This document shows positions 25,976 through 35,871 of a stretch of 64,000 bases of DNA, one piece after another. Each line of letters opens with the position of its first letter. Within the stretch, counting starts at the first letter, position 1. A program made the position numbers and the translations under genes. This DNA comes from Desulfovibrio piger (lineage in GTDB: Bacteria; Desulfobacterota; Desulfovibrionia; Desulfovibrionales; Desulfovibrionaceae), in contig NZ_LT630450.1 of the NCBI RefSeq assembly GCF_900116045.1, positions 1,245,001 to 1,309,000 of the forward strand. Direction: 5' to 3'. The notes under the pieces were generated by a model. It worked only from the letters and a program-made list of their open reading frames with translations. It did not search any database and was not told where the DNA came from.

Positions 25976-28050
25976 CGACCTCCGCCCTCTGGCGGCTCCT
26001 GACGCTCGTGCTGGCCCTGCTGCTCTGCGCCTGTGCGCAGGAGGTCATGGGCCCGCACGGCCGCAAGCCGCTGCTCCTGTCCGGGGCGGAACGCCCCGAC
26101 AGGACCCCCGGCAGCCTGCTGCGCGCCGATCCCGGCTACATCCAGTGGCTGGAACGCCAGTCCATGCTGGGCAATGCCGACGACCTGGCCGCCGAGGTCT
26201 CGGGCTCGGAACGCCTGTGGGGCAACAGCGGCAGCAATGACCGCCTGCCCCTGCTGCTGGACGCCGCCCCCTGCTGGCTGGAGGTCAATCCCCACACCCT
26301 GCGGGGCAAGGCCACGGCCATGCAGACCCTGGCCCGCTCCGGCACCCTGGAAGCCTTCCGGCGCATGGGCTTTTCCGGCCTCTACCTGTCCCCGTCCCAG
26401 GAACAGGGCGCCCTCTGGCACAACCAGCTCCGCCCCGATTTCGGCACGGGCACCACGTCCCTGGCCTTCGACGCCCGCAGCGGCGACGACGAACAGTTCG
26501 CCCGGCTCAACGCCCGCGCCGCCACCGGCGGCTTCCAGCTGGGCGGCTCCCTGCCCCCGGCCGCCACGGGCCTGGGCCCTGACTTTTTCCTCCAGGCCCG
26601 CCACGCCAGCCGCTTCAGCGGTCTGTACGCCATGATGGAGGCCCCGGCCTCCCTCTGGGGCACGCTGCCCGCCTCGCCCCAGGAATGGGAGTGCCTCCCC
26701 CTCAACGCCCAGCAATGCCGCGCCCTTACCGACAAGGGCCTGCTGCCCCCGGCCCTGCTGCGCGACAGCCTGCCCTGGGCCACGCCCGGCGGCTGGGCCG
26801 TCACCGGCGAAGTGCGCGGGGCCGACGGCAAGCCCCGACGCTGGCTGTACCGCTATGCGGGCAACGTGTTGCGCCCCGTGCTGCTCTGGCAGGATCCCTC
26901 GGGACAGGCCCGGCGCGTGCTCTCCGCCGCGGTCATCCGGCATACCGGCCTGCAGCAGCAGACCCTGGCCGGACTGCACCTCGAAGCCATCATGGGGCTG
27001 GACGTGCCGCCCGACGGCGGGACGCCCTCCCCTCGTGACCAGCTGGCCCCCGGTCTGGAGGCCCTGGACGCCCTTGCCCGCGAGATCCACCGCTACGGCG
27101 GCTGGGCCATGCAGGCCGACATCCTGCCCCCGTCGCTGACGCCCCTGATCCAGCGGGCCCCCGTGGACCTGACCCGCGATACCGTCACCAGCCCCGCCGC
27201 CGAATACGCCCTGCTGACCGGGGATGCCGCGCCTCTGGCCACCCTGCTGCGCCAGTCCATGAGCGGCGGTGTGCGGCAGGAAGGCCTGGCCCGCGGCCTG
27301 CACCAGTGGCGGGGCGTGGACTGGCGCCCCCTGCGCGACCTGCCCGGCGGCGAGGCCCTGTTCCAGCGTGCCCGCCGTCTTTCCGGTCTGCATGACGACG
27401 ACTATTTCTGGCCCACCACGCCCGCCGGTCTGGCCCGGGAAGCCTTGGGCCGCAAGCCCGATGCCGCTCCCGCCCGTGACCGGCGCGACGCGGAACTGGA
27501 AGAGGCCTGCCTGCTGCTGCTTGCCTGGCGCGTGGCCCTGCCCGGTCTGGCCTTCGTGAGCCCGCAGGAACTGCAGGGCGCCCTGCCCCTGCCCAGGTCC
27601 ACGCCGGGCACGGCTGCCAGTGCCGGTCTCGTCCCCCTGCTGGAGCCGGAGACCACCGCCGGAGAAGCGGCCCCCGCACCGCTGGCCTTCGGCCCGCTGT
27701 CGGAAGAGCTGCGCCTGCCCCGGAGCCCGGCAAGCGTCATGGCCCGGCTGCTGCATGCCCGCGCCGTCTCCGGTGTGGCCCGGGGTCAGCTCTTGCGCGT
27801 GGTCAGCGGCCCTGCCGGGACCCTGGCCACCGTCACCCGCCTGCCCGACGGCAGCTGCTGGGTGCTGGCCGCCAACTTCGGCAGCGGCAGCGCCACCCTC
27901 CGCATCCCCCTGCCCGTTTCCGGGGCAGCGCAAGATATCGTTGACCAGACGTCCCTGGCTGTCCAGGGAGGTCTGACCGTGACCCTGAACGGCCGTTCTG
28001 CCCGGCACTACCTGGTCGGAGCCGCCGCATCGCCCAAGGAGCCATCATGA
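25936..28050 (+). CDS. Lipoprotein with degenerate alpha-amylase-like domain
   Basis: A 704-residue protein. A short basic N-terminus is followed by a hydrophobic segment ending LLLCAC, a plausible lipobox. The body has alpha-amylase/trehalose-synthase-like features (DILPPSLTPLIQ, FVSPQELQGA) and a C-terminal beta domain resembling the amylase C domain (WVLAANFGSGSATL, ending ARHYLVG). I do not see the usual Asp-Glu-Asp catalytic set in recognisable motifs, so it may not be an active hydrolase. The start is GTG 25936 with AAGGACGAG upstream, inside mazG. It overlaps the next membrane-protein gene by 4 bases (ATGA), so the two are coupled. Confidence 0.6.
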   Translation: MERGQGRRKGRPVATSALWRLLTLVLALLLCACAQEVMGPHGRKPLLLSGAERPDRTPGSLLRADPGYIQWLERQSMLGNADDLAAEVSGSERLWGNSGSNDRLPLLLDAAPCWLEVNPHTLRGKATAMQTLARSGTLEAFRRMGFSGLYLSPSQEQGALWHNQLRPDFGTGTTSLAFDARSGDDEQFARLNARAATGGFQLGGSLPPAATGLGPDFFLQARHASRFSGLYAMMEAPASLWGTLPASPQEWECLPLNAQQCRALTDKGLLPPALLRDSLPWATPGGWAVTGEVRGADGKPRRWLYRYAGNVLRPVLLWQDPSGQARRVLSAAVIRHTGLQQQTLAGLHLEAIMGLDVPPDGGTPSPRDQLAPGLEALDALAREIHRYGGWAMQADILPPSLTPLIQRAPVDLTRDTVTSPAAEYALLTGDAAPLATLLRQSMSGGVRQEGLARGLHQWRGVDWRPLRDLPGGEALFQRARRLSGLHDDDYFWPTTPAGLAREALGRKPDAAPARDRRDAELEEACLLLLAWRVALPGLAFVSPQELQGALPLPRSTPGTAASAGLVPLLEPETTAGEAAPAPLAFGPLSEELRLPRSPASVMARLLHARAVSGVARGQLLRVVSGPAGTLATVTRLPDGSCWVLAANFGSGSATLRIPLPVSGAAQDIVDQTSLAVQGGLTVTLNGRSARHYLVGAAASPKEPS

Positions 28051-30521
28051 CAGAAAAAACGCCCGATGCCGCCAGCAAGCTGGCCCGCCCTGAAGAGGAG
28101 ATCCCCGTGGGCATGACGCCCTGGTCCCAGCTGGATGAAGAGGCCCGGGCCCGGGCAAGTCGCCCCGCCCCTGCCGACGGCCAGAAGATCCCGGCCCCCG
28201 GCACACCGTCTGTGGCCCCGGAACCGGCGCCCGCCCCCCAGGAAGAGGCCCCCATCCCCATGCCCGCCGCAGAGACCGTGCAGCCTGAGGAGGCCCCTGC
28301 CGCCCCTGCGGCGCCCGCTGCCGCGCCGGTGGGAAGCCCCGCCGCTGCCCCCTCGCCGACGCCCGAAGCGCCCCTGAGCATGGCAGACGGAGAAGCGCCT
28401 GCCGCCCCTGCCGACGCGGCCCGGCCCGCGCCTGTGGCCGGACCTGCCGCCACGGCCGAAGAAGAAAAGGCCGACGACACCGGGGCTCCCCTCCCTGCGG
28501 AGGCCGTGCCTGCCGATGCCGCCGCGGCTGCCGCCATGAGCGGTGTGCCCCGCAGCGGCCGTCGCGGCCTGGCCACCATGCAGCCCGCCGCGGTAGGGGA
28601 TCAGATCCCGGTCCCCGGCGCCGCCCCCCTGCCGGAAGACGGCCAGGCGCCCGCCGGAGAAGAGGCCCCGGCCGCTCCCGCCGCCGCGCCGGTGGCCGTG
28701 CTGGAGGCCGGGCCCGCCCAGAAGATCTTTGCCGTGCTGGCCAAGATGGGCCCCCTGGCCCTGCTCCTGCTCCTGGCCTGCCAGCTCTGGCCCACCTTCC
28801 TGACCGGCGGCCTGTACTGCCCGCCGGAAATGAAACTCATGGATACCGTCCGCGAAGCGCTGGCCAATGGCCAGTGGTTCGCGCCCCTGCACAACGGTGA
28901 CGCCCAGCTGCCCGTCTTCGTCTGGCTGCTGGCGGCCCTTGATCTGGCGGCCCGCATGGTGCCGCAGCTTGCGGCCTTCGTCTGGCCGGCGGGCGCCGCC
29001 CTGGGCGGTCTGGCCTGTCTGTGGGGCACCTGGGCCCTGAGCCGTGCCGCCGGTTCCGGCCCTCAGGCGGCCCTGGCCTCAGGCCTGATCCTGCTCTCCA
29101 GCCTGCTGTTCCCGCAGCTGGCGCACTTCATGGGCCCGCAGGGGCTGGCCACCGGGCTGTGCCTGCTCTCCCTGGCCTTCTTCTGCCTGGGCTGGAAAAA
29201 GGAACATGCCTGGATCTCCCTGCCTCTGGCCTTCCTGACCTCCGGGCTGGCCGCGCTGACCGGCGGCCTGGTCTTCCTGCTCCTGCCCCTGCTGACCAGC
29301 CTCGTCCACCTGTTCTGGACCTGGCGCATCCGTCGCGCCCAGCGCCTGGACGCGCTGGCGGGCTTCCTCCTGCTCCTGCTGCTGGGCGCCCTCTGGGCGG
29401 CCGCCATCATCTTCTGGGTGCAGGCCGAAGGCTACGCCCAGGCCGTGTCGGGCAAGTTCATCAGCCTGCCCTGGCCCCTGCCCGCCTTCTGGTGGCTGGC
29501 CCCGGCGCTGGCCGTGCTCGGTCTCCTGCCCTGGCTGTTCGTGGTCACCGGCGTCAACTGGGGCCGCGTGTTCGCCACCAGCTGGAAGACCCTGCGGGCC
29601 AGCCGCAAGGAAAACAGCGGCAGCTCCTTCCTCTGGATCGCCCTGGTCTTCTCCCTGCCCCTGTCCCTGCTGGGCCCCGGCCTTGCCGGCGCCACGCCCG
29701 CCCTCTGCCTGCTGGCCATCCTGCTGGGCCGCGCCCTGGTCCGCATGGGCAGCCTGGGCAGCAAGTTCTTTTACCTGGTCATCGCCCTGCTCTTCCTGCA
29801 CGCGGGCATGCTGCTGGCCGCCCTGCACTTCCCCGTGGCCCTGGAATGGCTCCGCACGTCCACCTCGCTGGCCATCCCCCGGCAGTATGAGGCCCTGCTG
29901 ACCAGCCTGGATGCCCTGCCCGTCCTGGGCGGCCTGTGCATCGTCTTTGCCGTGCTGCTGGCCCGCTTCACCCGCCGCGCCTGGCCCGGCGGCTCCCTGC
30001 TGGTCTGCACCCTGTTCGCCATCCTCCTGGCCCAGCCCGCCCATCTGTGGCTGGCGCCCCAGCTGGCCGGACATGCCGAGCTCAAGCTCGCCGCCGCCCA
30101 GCCCCTGAACGCCGCTGCCCCCGCCGTTCCGGCCGCTGCTGAGGAAAGCGCCGTTCCCGCCTCCCCCGAAGCCGCTGTTGAAACGGCCGCACCGGAAACG
30201 CCTGCTGATGCGGCAGCCCCGGAAGCGGCTCCGGCTCCCGAGGCCGCTCCCGCGACGGAAGGCACGGCCCCTGCCGCTCCTGAGACCGCTGCTCCGGCAG
30301 AAGCCGCCCCGGCCCCGGAAACGCCGGAAGCTGCCGCTCCGGCTGAACAGGCTGACCCGGCCCAGGAAGCTGCGGCCCCCGCTCCCGCGGAAGGCACCCC
30401 CGCGCCTGCGGAAAACGCGCAGCCTGACGAACCCGCGCAGGAAGCACCCGCCGTGCAGCCCCTGCCCGCCGGGCCTGAACACGGCGCGCCCATCCCGCCG
30501 GAAGCCGTTCCGGCCCGCTAG
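28047..30521 (+). CDS. GT-C-like membrane protein with Ala/Pro-rich ends
   Basis: An 824-residue protein in three parts. Residues 1-220 are Ala/Pro/Glu-rich and disordered. Residues 225-675 contain about eleven membrane helices in the layout of ArnT/PMT-type glycosyltransferases (PPEMKLMDTVREALANGQWF is the first-loop region). Residues 680-824 are an Ala/Pro/Glu tail with repeated AAPEAAPAPE-like units. The tail is similar to the spacers of periplasm-spanning proteins. It is coupled to the amylase-like lipoprotein by a 4-base overlap, suggesting a joint role in building or decorating an envelope glycan. Catalytic activity is not shown. Confidence 0.6.
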   Translation: MTEKTPDAASKLARPEEEIPVGMTPWSQLDEEARARASRPAPADGQKIPAPGTPSVAPEPAPAPQEEAPIPMPAAETVQPEEAPAAPAAPAAAPVGSPAAAPSPTPEAPLSMADGEAPAAPADAARPAPVAGPAATAEEEKADDTGAPLPAEAVPADAAAAAAMSGVPRSGRRGLATMQPAAVGDQIPVPGAAPLPEDGQAPAGEEAPAAPAAAPVAVLEAGPAQKIFAVLAKMGPLALLLLLACQLWPTFLTGGLYCPPEMKLMDTVREALANGQWFAPLHNGDAQLPVFVWLLAALDLAARMVPQLAAFVWPAGAALGGLACLWGTWALSRAAGSGPQAALASGLILLSSLLFPQLAHFMGPQGLATGLCLLSLAFFCLGWKKEHAWISLPLAFLTSGLAALTGGLVFLLLPLLTSLVHLFWTWRIRRAQRLDALAGFLLLLLLGALWAAAIIFWVQAEGYAQAVSGKFISLPWPLPAFWWLAPALAVLGLLPWLFVVTGVNWGRVFATSWKTLRASRKENSGSSFLWIALVFSLPLSLLGPGLAGATPALCLLAILLGRALVRMGSLGSKFFYLVIALLFLHAGMLLAALHFPVALEWLRTSTSLAIPRQYEALLTSLDALPVLGGLCIVFAVLLARFTRRAWPGGSLLVCTLFAILLAQPAHLWLAPQLAGHAELKLAAAQPLNAAAPAVPAAAEESAVPASPEAAVETAAPETPADAAAPEAAPAPEAAPATEGTAPAAPETAAPAEAAPAPETPEAAAPAEQADPAQEAAAPAPAEGTPAPAENAQPDEPAQEAPAVQPLPAGPEHGAPIPPEAVPAR

Positions 30522-30544
30522 AGCCCGTCCACAGACAAAAAAAC

Positions 30545-30577
30545 AAGGGGAGAGCCTGCCCGGGCCCTCCCCTTTTG
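30545..30577 (+). terminator. Terminator after the GT-C-like gene
   Basis: AAGGGGAG and CTCCCCTT enclose a 14-base loop, followed by TT. It ends the plus-strand group 24668-30521. Confidence 0.8.
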
Positions 30578-30671
30578 CCTGCCCTGTCTCCTGGGCCGCC
30601 GGGAGGGGACGTATCCCGCTTCGGCCCCTCCCGCGCATGCCTGATACCGGGCCGTTACGAACGGGGCATGA

Positions 30672-30707
30672 AAAAAGCGCCCCTCCCTCACGGGACGGGC
30701 GCTTTTT
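30672..30707 (-). terminator. Terminator after the minus-strand gene at 30738
   Basis: AAAAAGCGCCC pairs with GGGCGCTTTTT across a 14-base loop. It can act on both strands; it lies 31 bases past the stop of the secreted protein gene. Confidence 0.85.
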
Positions 30708-30737
30708 CCCAAACAGCAGGCAGGAGGCCTGCCGACG

Positions 30738-31220
30738 CTAGCGGGACATGCCCTCGTCAGGCATGCTCACCTTGAGCAGGCTCCCCAGATGCTTGCGGGC
30801 CAGCTCCACTTCGGCCTTGTCCACCACGGGCATGTCCCTGGGGCGGACCTGCAGGTCATTGCCTTCTTCCACGATGACCAGCGCCGCGGCCATGCGGCCC
30901 ATGACGCAGAAGAAGCGCCGGGCATCCCAGCCCCTGGCCTCCACCCAGCGGGCGGCCTCATCGGCATAGAGGAAATCCGCCTTGCCCTTCCGGGCCACGG
31001 GATGGGCCTCGATCCTGTTCTCACGGGCCCAGCCGCGGAACTGGGGCAGCACCTCGAGGAAGCGCAGCAATTCCTTTTCTTCCACCGGGCCCTGCCCGTC
31101 ATAGACCGTCGTCACGGCGGCCGCATCCGCGCCCGCCGGGGCCGCCACGGTCAGACCGCACAGCAGCAGGCAGCAGAGCAGCCCGCCGGCCAGCCAGCCT
31201 TGGCATCCTGTTTTTCTCAT
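30738..31220 (-). CDS. Secreted hypothetical protein
   Basis: A 160-residue protein with a signal peptide (MRKTGCQGWLAGG, a hydrophobic core, then a cut near AGADAA). The mature part is mixed alpha/beta, without a known motif; it contains ADFLYADEAARWVEARGW. It resembles small serine/threonine-kinase-unrelated exported proteins of Desulfovibrio, but I cannot name a family. It is 17 bases downstream of glpX and shares its transcript. Confidence 0.65.
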   Translation of the reverse strand: MRKTGCQGWLAGGLLCCLLLCGLTVAAPAGADAAAVTTVYDGQGPVEEKELLRFLEVLPQFRGWARENRIEAHPVARKGKADFLYADEAARWVEARGWDARRFFCVMGRMAAALVIVEEGNDLQVRPRDMPVVDKAEVELARKHLGSLLKVSMPDEGMSR

Positions 31221-31237
31221 CAAGCAACAAGCCTCGC

Positions 31238-32221
31238 TCAGTACTGCACGGCGCTGATCTTGGAGAGCCTGTCCATGTTGTGGTAGGATTCCACATAGCG
31301 CAGGGTCCCGGTCTTGCCGCGCAGCACCAGGGAATGGGTCACCGCATGGCGGGCGCTGTAGCGCACGCCGCGCAGGAAATCGCCGCCGGAGATACCCGTG
31401 GCGGCAAAGAAGCAATCATCGCTGCGCACCAGATCGTGCACGGTCAGCACTTCGCGGATGTCGATGCCGGCCTCGTTGATGGCTTCCTTCTCCACATAGG
31501 ACTGGGGATCCAGACGGGCCAGGATCTGGCCGCCCATCCCCTTGATGGCGCAGGCCGCCAGCACGCCTTCGGGGGTGCCGCCGGTGCCCATCATGATGTC
31601 GACTTCGGAACGCGGGTCCACGGCCATCAGGGCGCCGGCCACGTCACCGTCGGTATGCAGCTGGATGCGCGCCCCCGTGCTGCGGATGTCTTCGATGAGT
31701 TTCTTGTGGCGGGGCTTGTCCAGCACGAAGACCACCAGGTCCTGCACGTTCTTGTCCAGGGCGCGGGCCACATTGTTCAGGTTGACGGCCACAGGGGCGT
31801 CCAGGTCGATGACGTCGCGGGCCTCGCGGGCCACCACCAGTTTCTGCATGTAATAGCTGGGGCCGGGATTGAACATGCTGCCGCGCGGCGCCACGGCCAC
31901 CGTGGAGATGGCGTTGGGACGGCCATAGGCCAGCAGGCTGGTGCCTTCCACGGGGTCCACGGCCACATCCAGCTGCGGGCCGTCGCCCATGCCCACGCTC
32001 TCGCCATTGTACAGCATGGGGGCGTGGTCCTTCTCGCCTTCCCCGATGACCACGATACCGTCCACATGCAGGGTGGAAAAACTGTTGCGCATGGCGTCCA
32101 CGGCGGCGCCGTCACCGGCTTCCTTGTTGCCGCGGCCCAGCCAGCGGGCCGACGAAAGCGCGGCGGCTTCCGTGATGCGAACGATGTCAAGAGCCAGGTT
32201 TTTCTCTGGTGCTTCAGGCAT
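31238..32221 (-). CDS. glpX: Fructose-1,6-bisphosphatase, class II
   Basis: A 327-residue GlpX enzyme for gluconeogenesis. VIGEGEKDHAPML, DVAVDPVEGTSLLAYG (the metal site) and MMGTGGTPEGVLAA are all present. GGAGGAGAGACC precedes ATG 32221. Length is normal. It removes the 1-phosphate of fructose-1,6-bisphosphate using divalent metal. Confidence 0.95.
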   Translation of the reverse strand: MPEAPEKNLALDIVRITEAAALSSARWLGRGNKEAGDGAAVDAMRNSFSTLHVDGIVVIGEGEKDHAPMLYNGESVGMGDGPQLDVAVDPVEGTSLLAYGRPNAISTVAVAPRGSMFNPGPSYYMQKLVVAREARDVIDLDAPVAVNLNNVARALDKNVQDLVVFVLDKPRHKKLIEDIRSTGARIQLHTDGDVAGALMAVDPRSEVDIMMGTGGTPEGVLAACAIKGMGGQILARLDPQSYVEKEAINEAGIDIREVLTVHDLVRSDDCFFAATGISGGDFLRGVRYSARHAVTHSLVLRGKTGTLRYVESYHNMDRLSKISAVQY

Positions 32222-32367
32222 GGTCTCTCCTCCGATACGGATGATGTCTGTCAGTGCTCCTGCGAGCGTCTCGGCGGCCATGCTCGTTCCCGCAGCCGCC
32301 TTCCCTTGGTAGCAAATGTCCTGCGCGCCTTGCGGCACATGCCCTTCCCCCGGGCCGCCGTACCCGT

Positions 32368-34020
32368 CTAGGGCATACGGTAGCGCCCGGCCACCGGCAC
32401 CTGCCAGCCCGTGCCGAAGGGCATGCGGCTGATGTGCAGGGCCAGGGGCTCCTGGCGGCGCTTGAATTCCGCGGCGAACAGCTTGCGGCGCACTTCCCTG
32501 CGCAGGTCCTCGTCGGCATCCTGGGGCTGGGCCGCCGCCTGCCCGGCAAAGATCAGGCTTTCCAGCACGGGGTCCAGCACGTCATAGGGCGGCAGGGAGT
32601 CCGCATCCTTCTGCCCGGGCCGCAACTCGGCCGAGGGGGCCTTGTCGAAGATGGCCTGCGGGATGATGGCGGCCTGGCGGTGATGGTTGTACCAGCCGGC
32701 CAGGGTGTAGACCTCGGTCTTGGTCAGGTCGGCGATGACGCCCAGTGCGCCCACGGTATCGCCGTACAGGGTGCTGTAGCCCACGGCGCACTCGCTCTTG
32801 TTGCCCGTGTTGAGCACCAGGGCCCGCGCCCTGTTGGCCAGCGAGGACACTATGACGCCCCGGATGCGGGCCTGCAGGTTCTCGAAAGTGGTGTCACCGG
32901 GGAAGGTCCCGAACAGGTCCAGCCCCGGTGCCAGGGCCGCGGAAAAACTCTCCATGACCGGCGCGATGGGCAGGGTCACGGTCCGCACGCCCAGATTTTC
33001 GGCCAGCCCCAGCGCATCGGTCACCGAGCCTTCGCTGCTGTAGGGCGACGGCATGAGCACGGCCGTCACGTTGTCCGCGCCCAGGGCCTCGACGGCCACA
33101 CAGAGCACCAGGGCCGAGTCCATGCCGCCGGAAAGGGCCACGATGGCCTTTTCCAGGCCGCACTTGTGGACAAAATCCCGCACGCCCAGGGTCAGGGCGT
33201 CCCAGATGGCCTCGGGCAGGCAGGCGGGACGCGGGTGCACGATGCCGCCGCTGCCCGCGGTGTCCACCAGCAGCACATCCTCGGCAAAGGCCTTGCCGCG
33301 GGCCAGGATCTGCCCCGTGGGATCGAAGGCCAGGCTCTGGCCGTTGTAGACGCGGCTGTCGTTGCCGCCCACCATGTTGACGGAAAAAAGATGCACATGA
33401 TGCCGCGCCGCCACATGCGAGAGCATCTGCTCGCTCAGGCGCTGCACCCCCTTGCTGAAGGGCACCGCCGCCATGTGGACGATGGCGTCCACGCCGCGCT
33501 GCACCAGTTCCATGAGCGGGTTGTGGCCGCTGGCATACTGGGTCTTCCAGAAGGCGCCGTCCTCGGTGGCCGACTCCTGGCACAGCACCACGCCAAGACG
33601 CCAGCCGTCCAGGGCAAGGATGCCGCAGGAGACGCCCCGGTCGAAGAAGCGGGCCTCGCTGTCCTGGCCGTAGGTCTGGTAGACCTTGCGCGAGACCACC
33701 GACCAGCGCCCTTTCTGCACCAGGATGGCCGCGTTGGAAAGCAGGCCCGAGGCATACACGCTGGCCACGGGGGCCCCCACCAGCAGGGGCGGCCCGTCCT
33801 TCAGGGCATCGGCCAGCATCTGCAAGCCGGCCTTGCAGCCCTCGGCGAAATCTTCGGCACGCAGATAACTGCCCGGCGCCGCGCCGCACAGGGCCAGCTC
33901 GGGAGTGACGCACAGGTCGGCGCCCTGGGCGGCGGCCTCACGCGCGGCGGCAAGGATGCGCTCGGCATTGCCGGCCACGTCTCCGGTGACGGTATTGCAT
34001 TGCAAGAGGGCGATCTTCAT
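32368..34020 (-). CDS. nadE: Glutamine-dependent NAD+ synthetase
   Basis: A 550-residue two-domain enzyme. The N-terminal nitrilase-type glutaminase has the Glu in TPELALCG, the Lys in SRKVYQTYG and the Cys in VVLCQES. The C-terminal synthetase has the ATP loop ALSGGMDSALV. It converts nicotinate adenine dinucleotide to NAD+ with ammonia channelled from glutamine. It lies 9 bases after ubiD in a minus-strand operon. Confidence 0.95.
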   Translation of the reverse strand: MKIALLQCNTVTGDVAGNAERILAAAREAAAQGADLCVTPELALCGAAPGSYLRAEDFAEGCKAGLQMLADALKDGPPLLVGAPVASVYASGLLSNAAILVQKGRWSVVSRKVYQTYGQDSEARFFDRGVSCGILALDGWRLGVVLCQESATEDGAFWKTQYASGHNPLMELVQRGVDAIVHMAAVPFSKGVQRLSEQMLSHVAARHHVHLFSVNMVGGNDSRVYNGQSLAFDPTGQILARGKAFAEDVLLVDTAGSGGIVHPRPACLPEAIWDALTLGVRDFVHKCGLEKAIVALSGGMDSALVLCVAVEALGADNVTAVLMPSPYSSEGSVTDALGLAENLGVRTVTLPIAPVMESFSAALAPGLDLFGTFPGDTTFENLQARIRGVIVSSLANRARALVLNTGNKSECAVGYSTLYGDTVGALGVIADLTKTEVYTLAGWYNHHRQAAIIPQAIFDKAPSAELRPGQKDADSLPPYDVLDPVLESLIFAGQAAAQPQDADEDLRREVRRKLFAAEFKRRQEPLALHISRMPFGTGWQVPVAGRYRMP

Positions 34021-34029
34021 AGGCGATCC

Positions 34030-35871
34030 TTATTCGATAAGGCCGTGCAGCGGGCCGCCCGGCGCGGCCAGGGCATCCACACGGCGTTGAACGGCGGGGT
34101 CTTCCTCCAGGGCGGGCGCATGGAAGGGCTTGACGCGGGCATCCAGCAGCAGCGGCCCTTCGCAGGACCAGTGCCGCGCGCGGACCACGGCCCCGGTGCC
34201 GTAGATGTCGGCAGCGGGGTCGGAACGGCTGAAGGCCACCCAGAGGAAATTGTCGAAATCCGCGGCGCAGAAGGCGGCATCGTCCACCACGGCCACCAGC
34301 GGGAAGGCCTCGCGCTGCGGCCAGCGGGCCAGGCAGGCGGCCAGCCCGTCCATGCGCGGATCGGTCTCGTTGCGGCCCAGCTCATGACGGGGACCGCGCA
34401 GCACCAGGATGCCCGGCCCGGCGCAGCGGGCGTCGCCAAAGCCTTCGGGCAGCGACGGCAGATCGTGCACCTCCAGCCCCAGGTCCCGGCGCTTCCCGCC
34501 CGCCGAGGCCCAGATGAGCTTGGAACCTTCGTTGAGGGCAAAACCGGTGTAGTCCAGGGTGTCCGTGGTGGAACGGGTGATGAAGTGCAGGTCGCGCCCG
34601 AAATCGGTGCGCTCCAGCAGATGGCGGAAAAAAGCCACCACGTCCCGGGCCCGCAGGTCCGGCGCATCCTCATGCGCGGCCACCAGCACATATTTGGCCA
34701 GGGCCGTCTGCGTGGTGCCCAGCATGTGCAGGGCGGCGGTCAGCAGCTCGCGCGGGCGGCGCTGCGCCTCGTACGGCGTGTAGCGCTCGCTGCCCAGGGC
34801 CAGCAGCAGGGGATGCACCCCGGCGGCGTCCACGGCGTGGACCTCGCGCACGCCCTGGAAGACCTGCGGCACCAGCGCGCCGGTGAGCTCGTGGATGAAG
34901 TCGCCGAAGACCGTGTCTTCCTGCGGCGGGCGTCCCACGGCCGTATAGGGCCAGATGGCGCCGGTGCGGTGATGCACGGCCTCCACCTGCAGCACGGGGA
35001 AATCATGCCGCAGGCTGTAATAGCCCACATGGTCCCCGAAGGGGCCTTCGGGCTTGAGATGCGGCAGGATGTGGCCGCTGATGCAGAAATCCGCCTCGGC
35101 CAGCACCGGCAGCGGCAGGCGGCGGCTGTAATGCATGGCCGCGCGCCGCCCCCCCAGCAGGCCCGCGAAGCGCAGTTCCGACAGGCCTTCGGGCAGGGGC
35201 ATGACCGCCGCCACGGTGAAGGCCGGCGGGCCGCCCACGAAGATGTTCACCGGCAGGCTCTGGCCCCGTTCGAGGGCCGCGGCATGGTGCGCGCCGATGC
35301 CGCGGTGGATCTGGTAGTGCAGGCCCACCTCGTCGGCGGCGTAGTCGTTGCCCGCCAGCTGCACGCGGTACATGCCCAGGTTGGAGGCATCCAGGCCGGG
35401 ACGCGCGGGATCCTCGCTGTAGACCAGCGGCAGGGTGATGAAGGGCCCGCCGTCCAGGGGCCAGCCCACCAGACGGGGCAGGGCCGACAGGGCGCAGCGG
35501 TTCTCCAGCACGGGCGCCCTGGAGGTGCGGCGGGGCAGCATGCGCGGCAGGGCGGGCAGGGCCCGCAGGCTGCGCAGGGGATGCTTCAGGGCCGCGGCCG
35601 GATCGGCCCTGGCGGCCAGCACGGCTTCCACCCCGGCGAGGCTGTCGCGGAAAATGTAGTGCAGGCGCTCCCTGGTGCCGAACAGGTTGGCCAGCATGGG
35701 GAAGGCGCAGCCCCTGACCCGCGTGAACAGCAGGGCCGGGGATTTGGCCCGGAAGGCCCGGCGCTGGATGTGCGCCAGCTCCAGATACGGGTCCACGGGG
35801 GCATCGATACGGCGCAGCTGTCCGGTCTTTTCCAGGTCGGCCACGCACTCCTGAAGGTTGCGGTAGCCCAT
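34030..35871 (-). CDS. ubiD: UbiD family decarboxylase
   Basis: A 613-residue UbiD-type enzyme, which decarboxylates aromatic or unsaturated acids with prenylated FMN. LGMYRVQLAGNDYA, HYQIHRGIGAHHA and EGPFGDHVGYYS are the expected family stretches, and the Glu-Arg-Glu catalytic region lies there. At over 600 residues it is in the long group often linked to menaquinone (futalosine) synthesis. Its ATG overlaps the stop of the upstream nudix gene by one base. A ubiX that could make its cofactor lies at 16080. Confidence 0.88.
   Translation of the reverse strand: MGYRNLQECVADLEKTGQLRRIDAPVDPYLELAHIQRRAFRAKSPALLFTRVRGCAFPMLANLFGTRERLHYIFRDSLAGVEAVLAARADPAAALKHPLRSLRALPALPRMLPRRTSRAPVLENRCALSALPRLVGWPLDGGPFITLPLVYSEDPARPGLDASNLGMYRVQLAGNDYAADEVGLHYQIHRGIGAHHAAALERGQSLPVNIFVGGPPAFTVAAVMPLPEGLSELRFAGLLGGRRAAMHYSRRLPLPVLAEADFCISGHILPHLKPEGPFGDHVGYYSLRHDFPVLQVEAVHHRTGAIWPYTAVGRPPQEDTVFGDFIHELTGALVPQVFQGVREVHAVDAAGVHPLLLALGSERYTPYEAQRRPRELLTAALHMLGTTQTALAKYVLVAAHEDAPDLRARDVVAFFRHLLERTDFGRDLHFITRSTTDTLDYTGFALNEGSKLIWASAGGKRRDLGLEVHDLPSLPEGFGDARCAGPGILVLRGPRHELGRNETDPRMDGLAACLARWPQREAFPLVAVVDDAAFCAADFDNFLWVAFSRSDPAADIYGTGAVVRARHWSCEGPLLLDARVKPFHAPALEEDPAVQRRVDALAAPGGPLHGLIE

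Noticed and set aside
25936-28050. Active trehalose synthase or alpha-amylase
   Set aside because: The fold-like stretches are present, but I could not find the catalytic Asp/Glu motifs, so only a degenerate domain is claimed.
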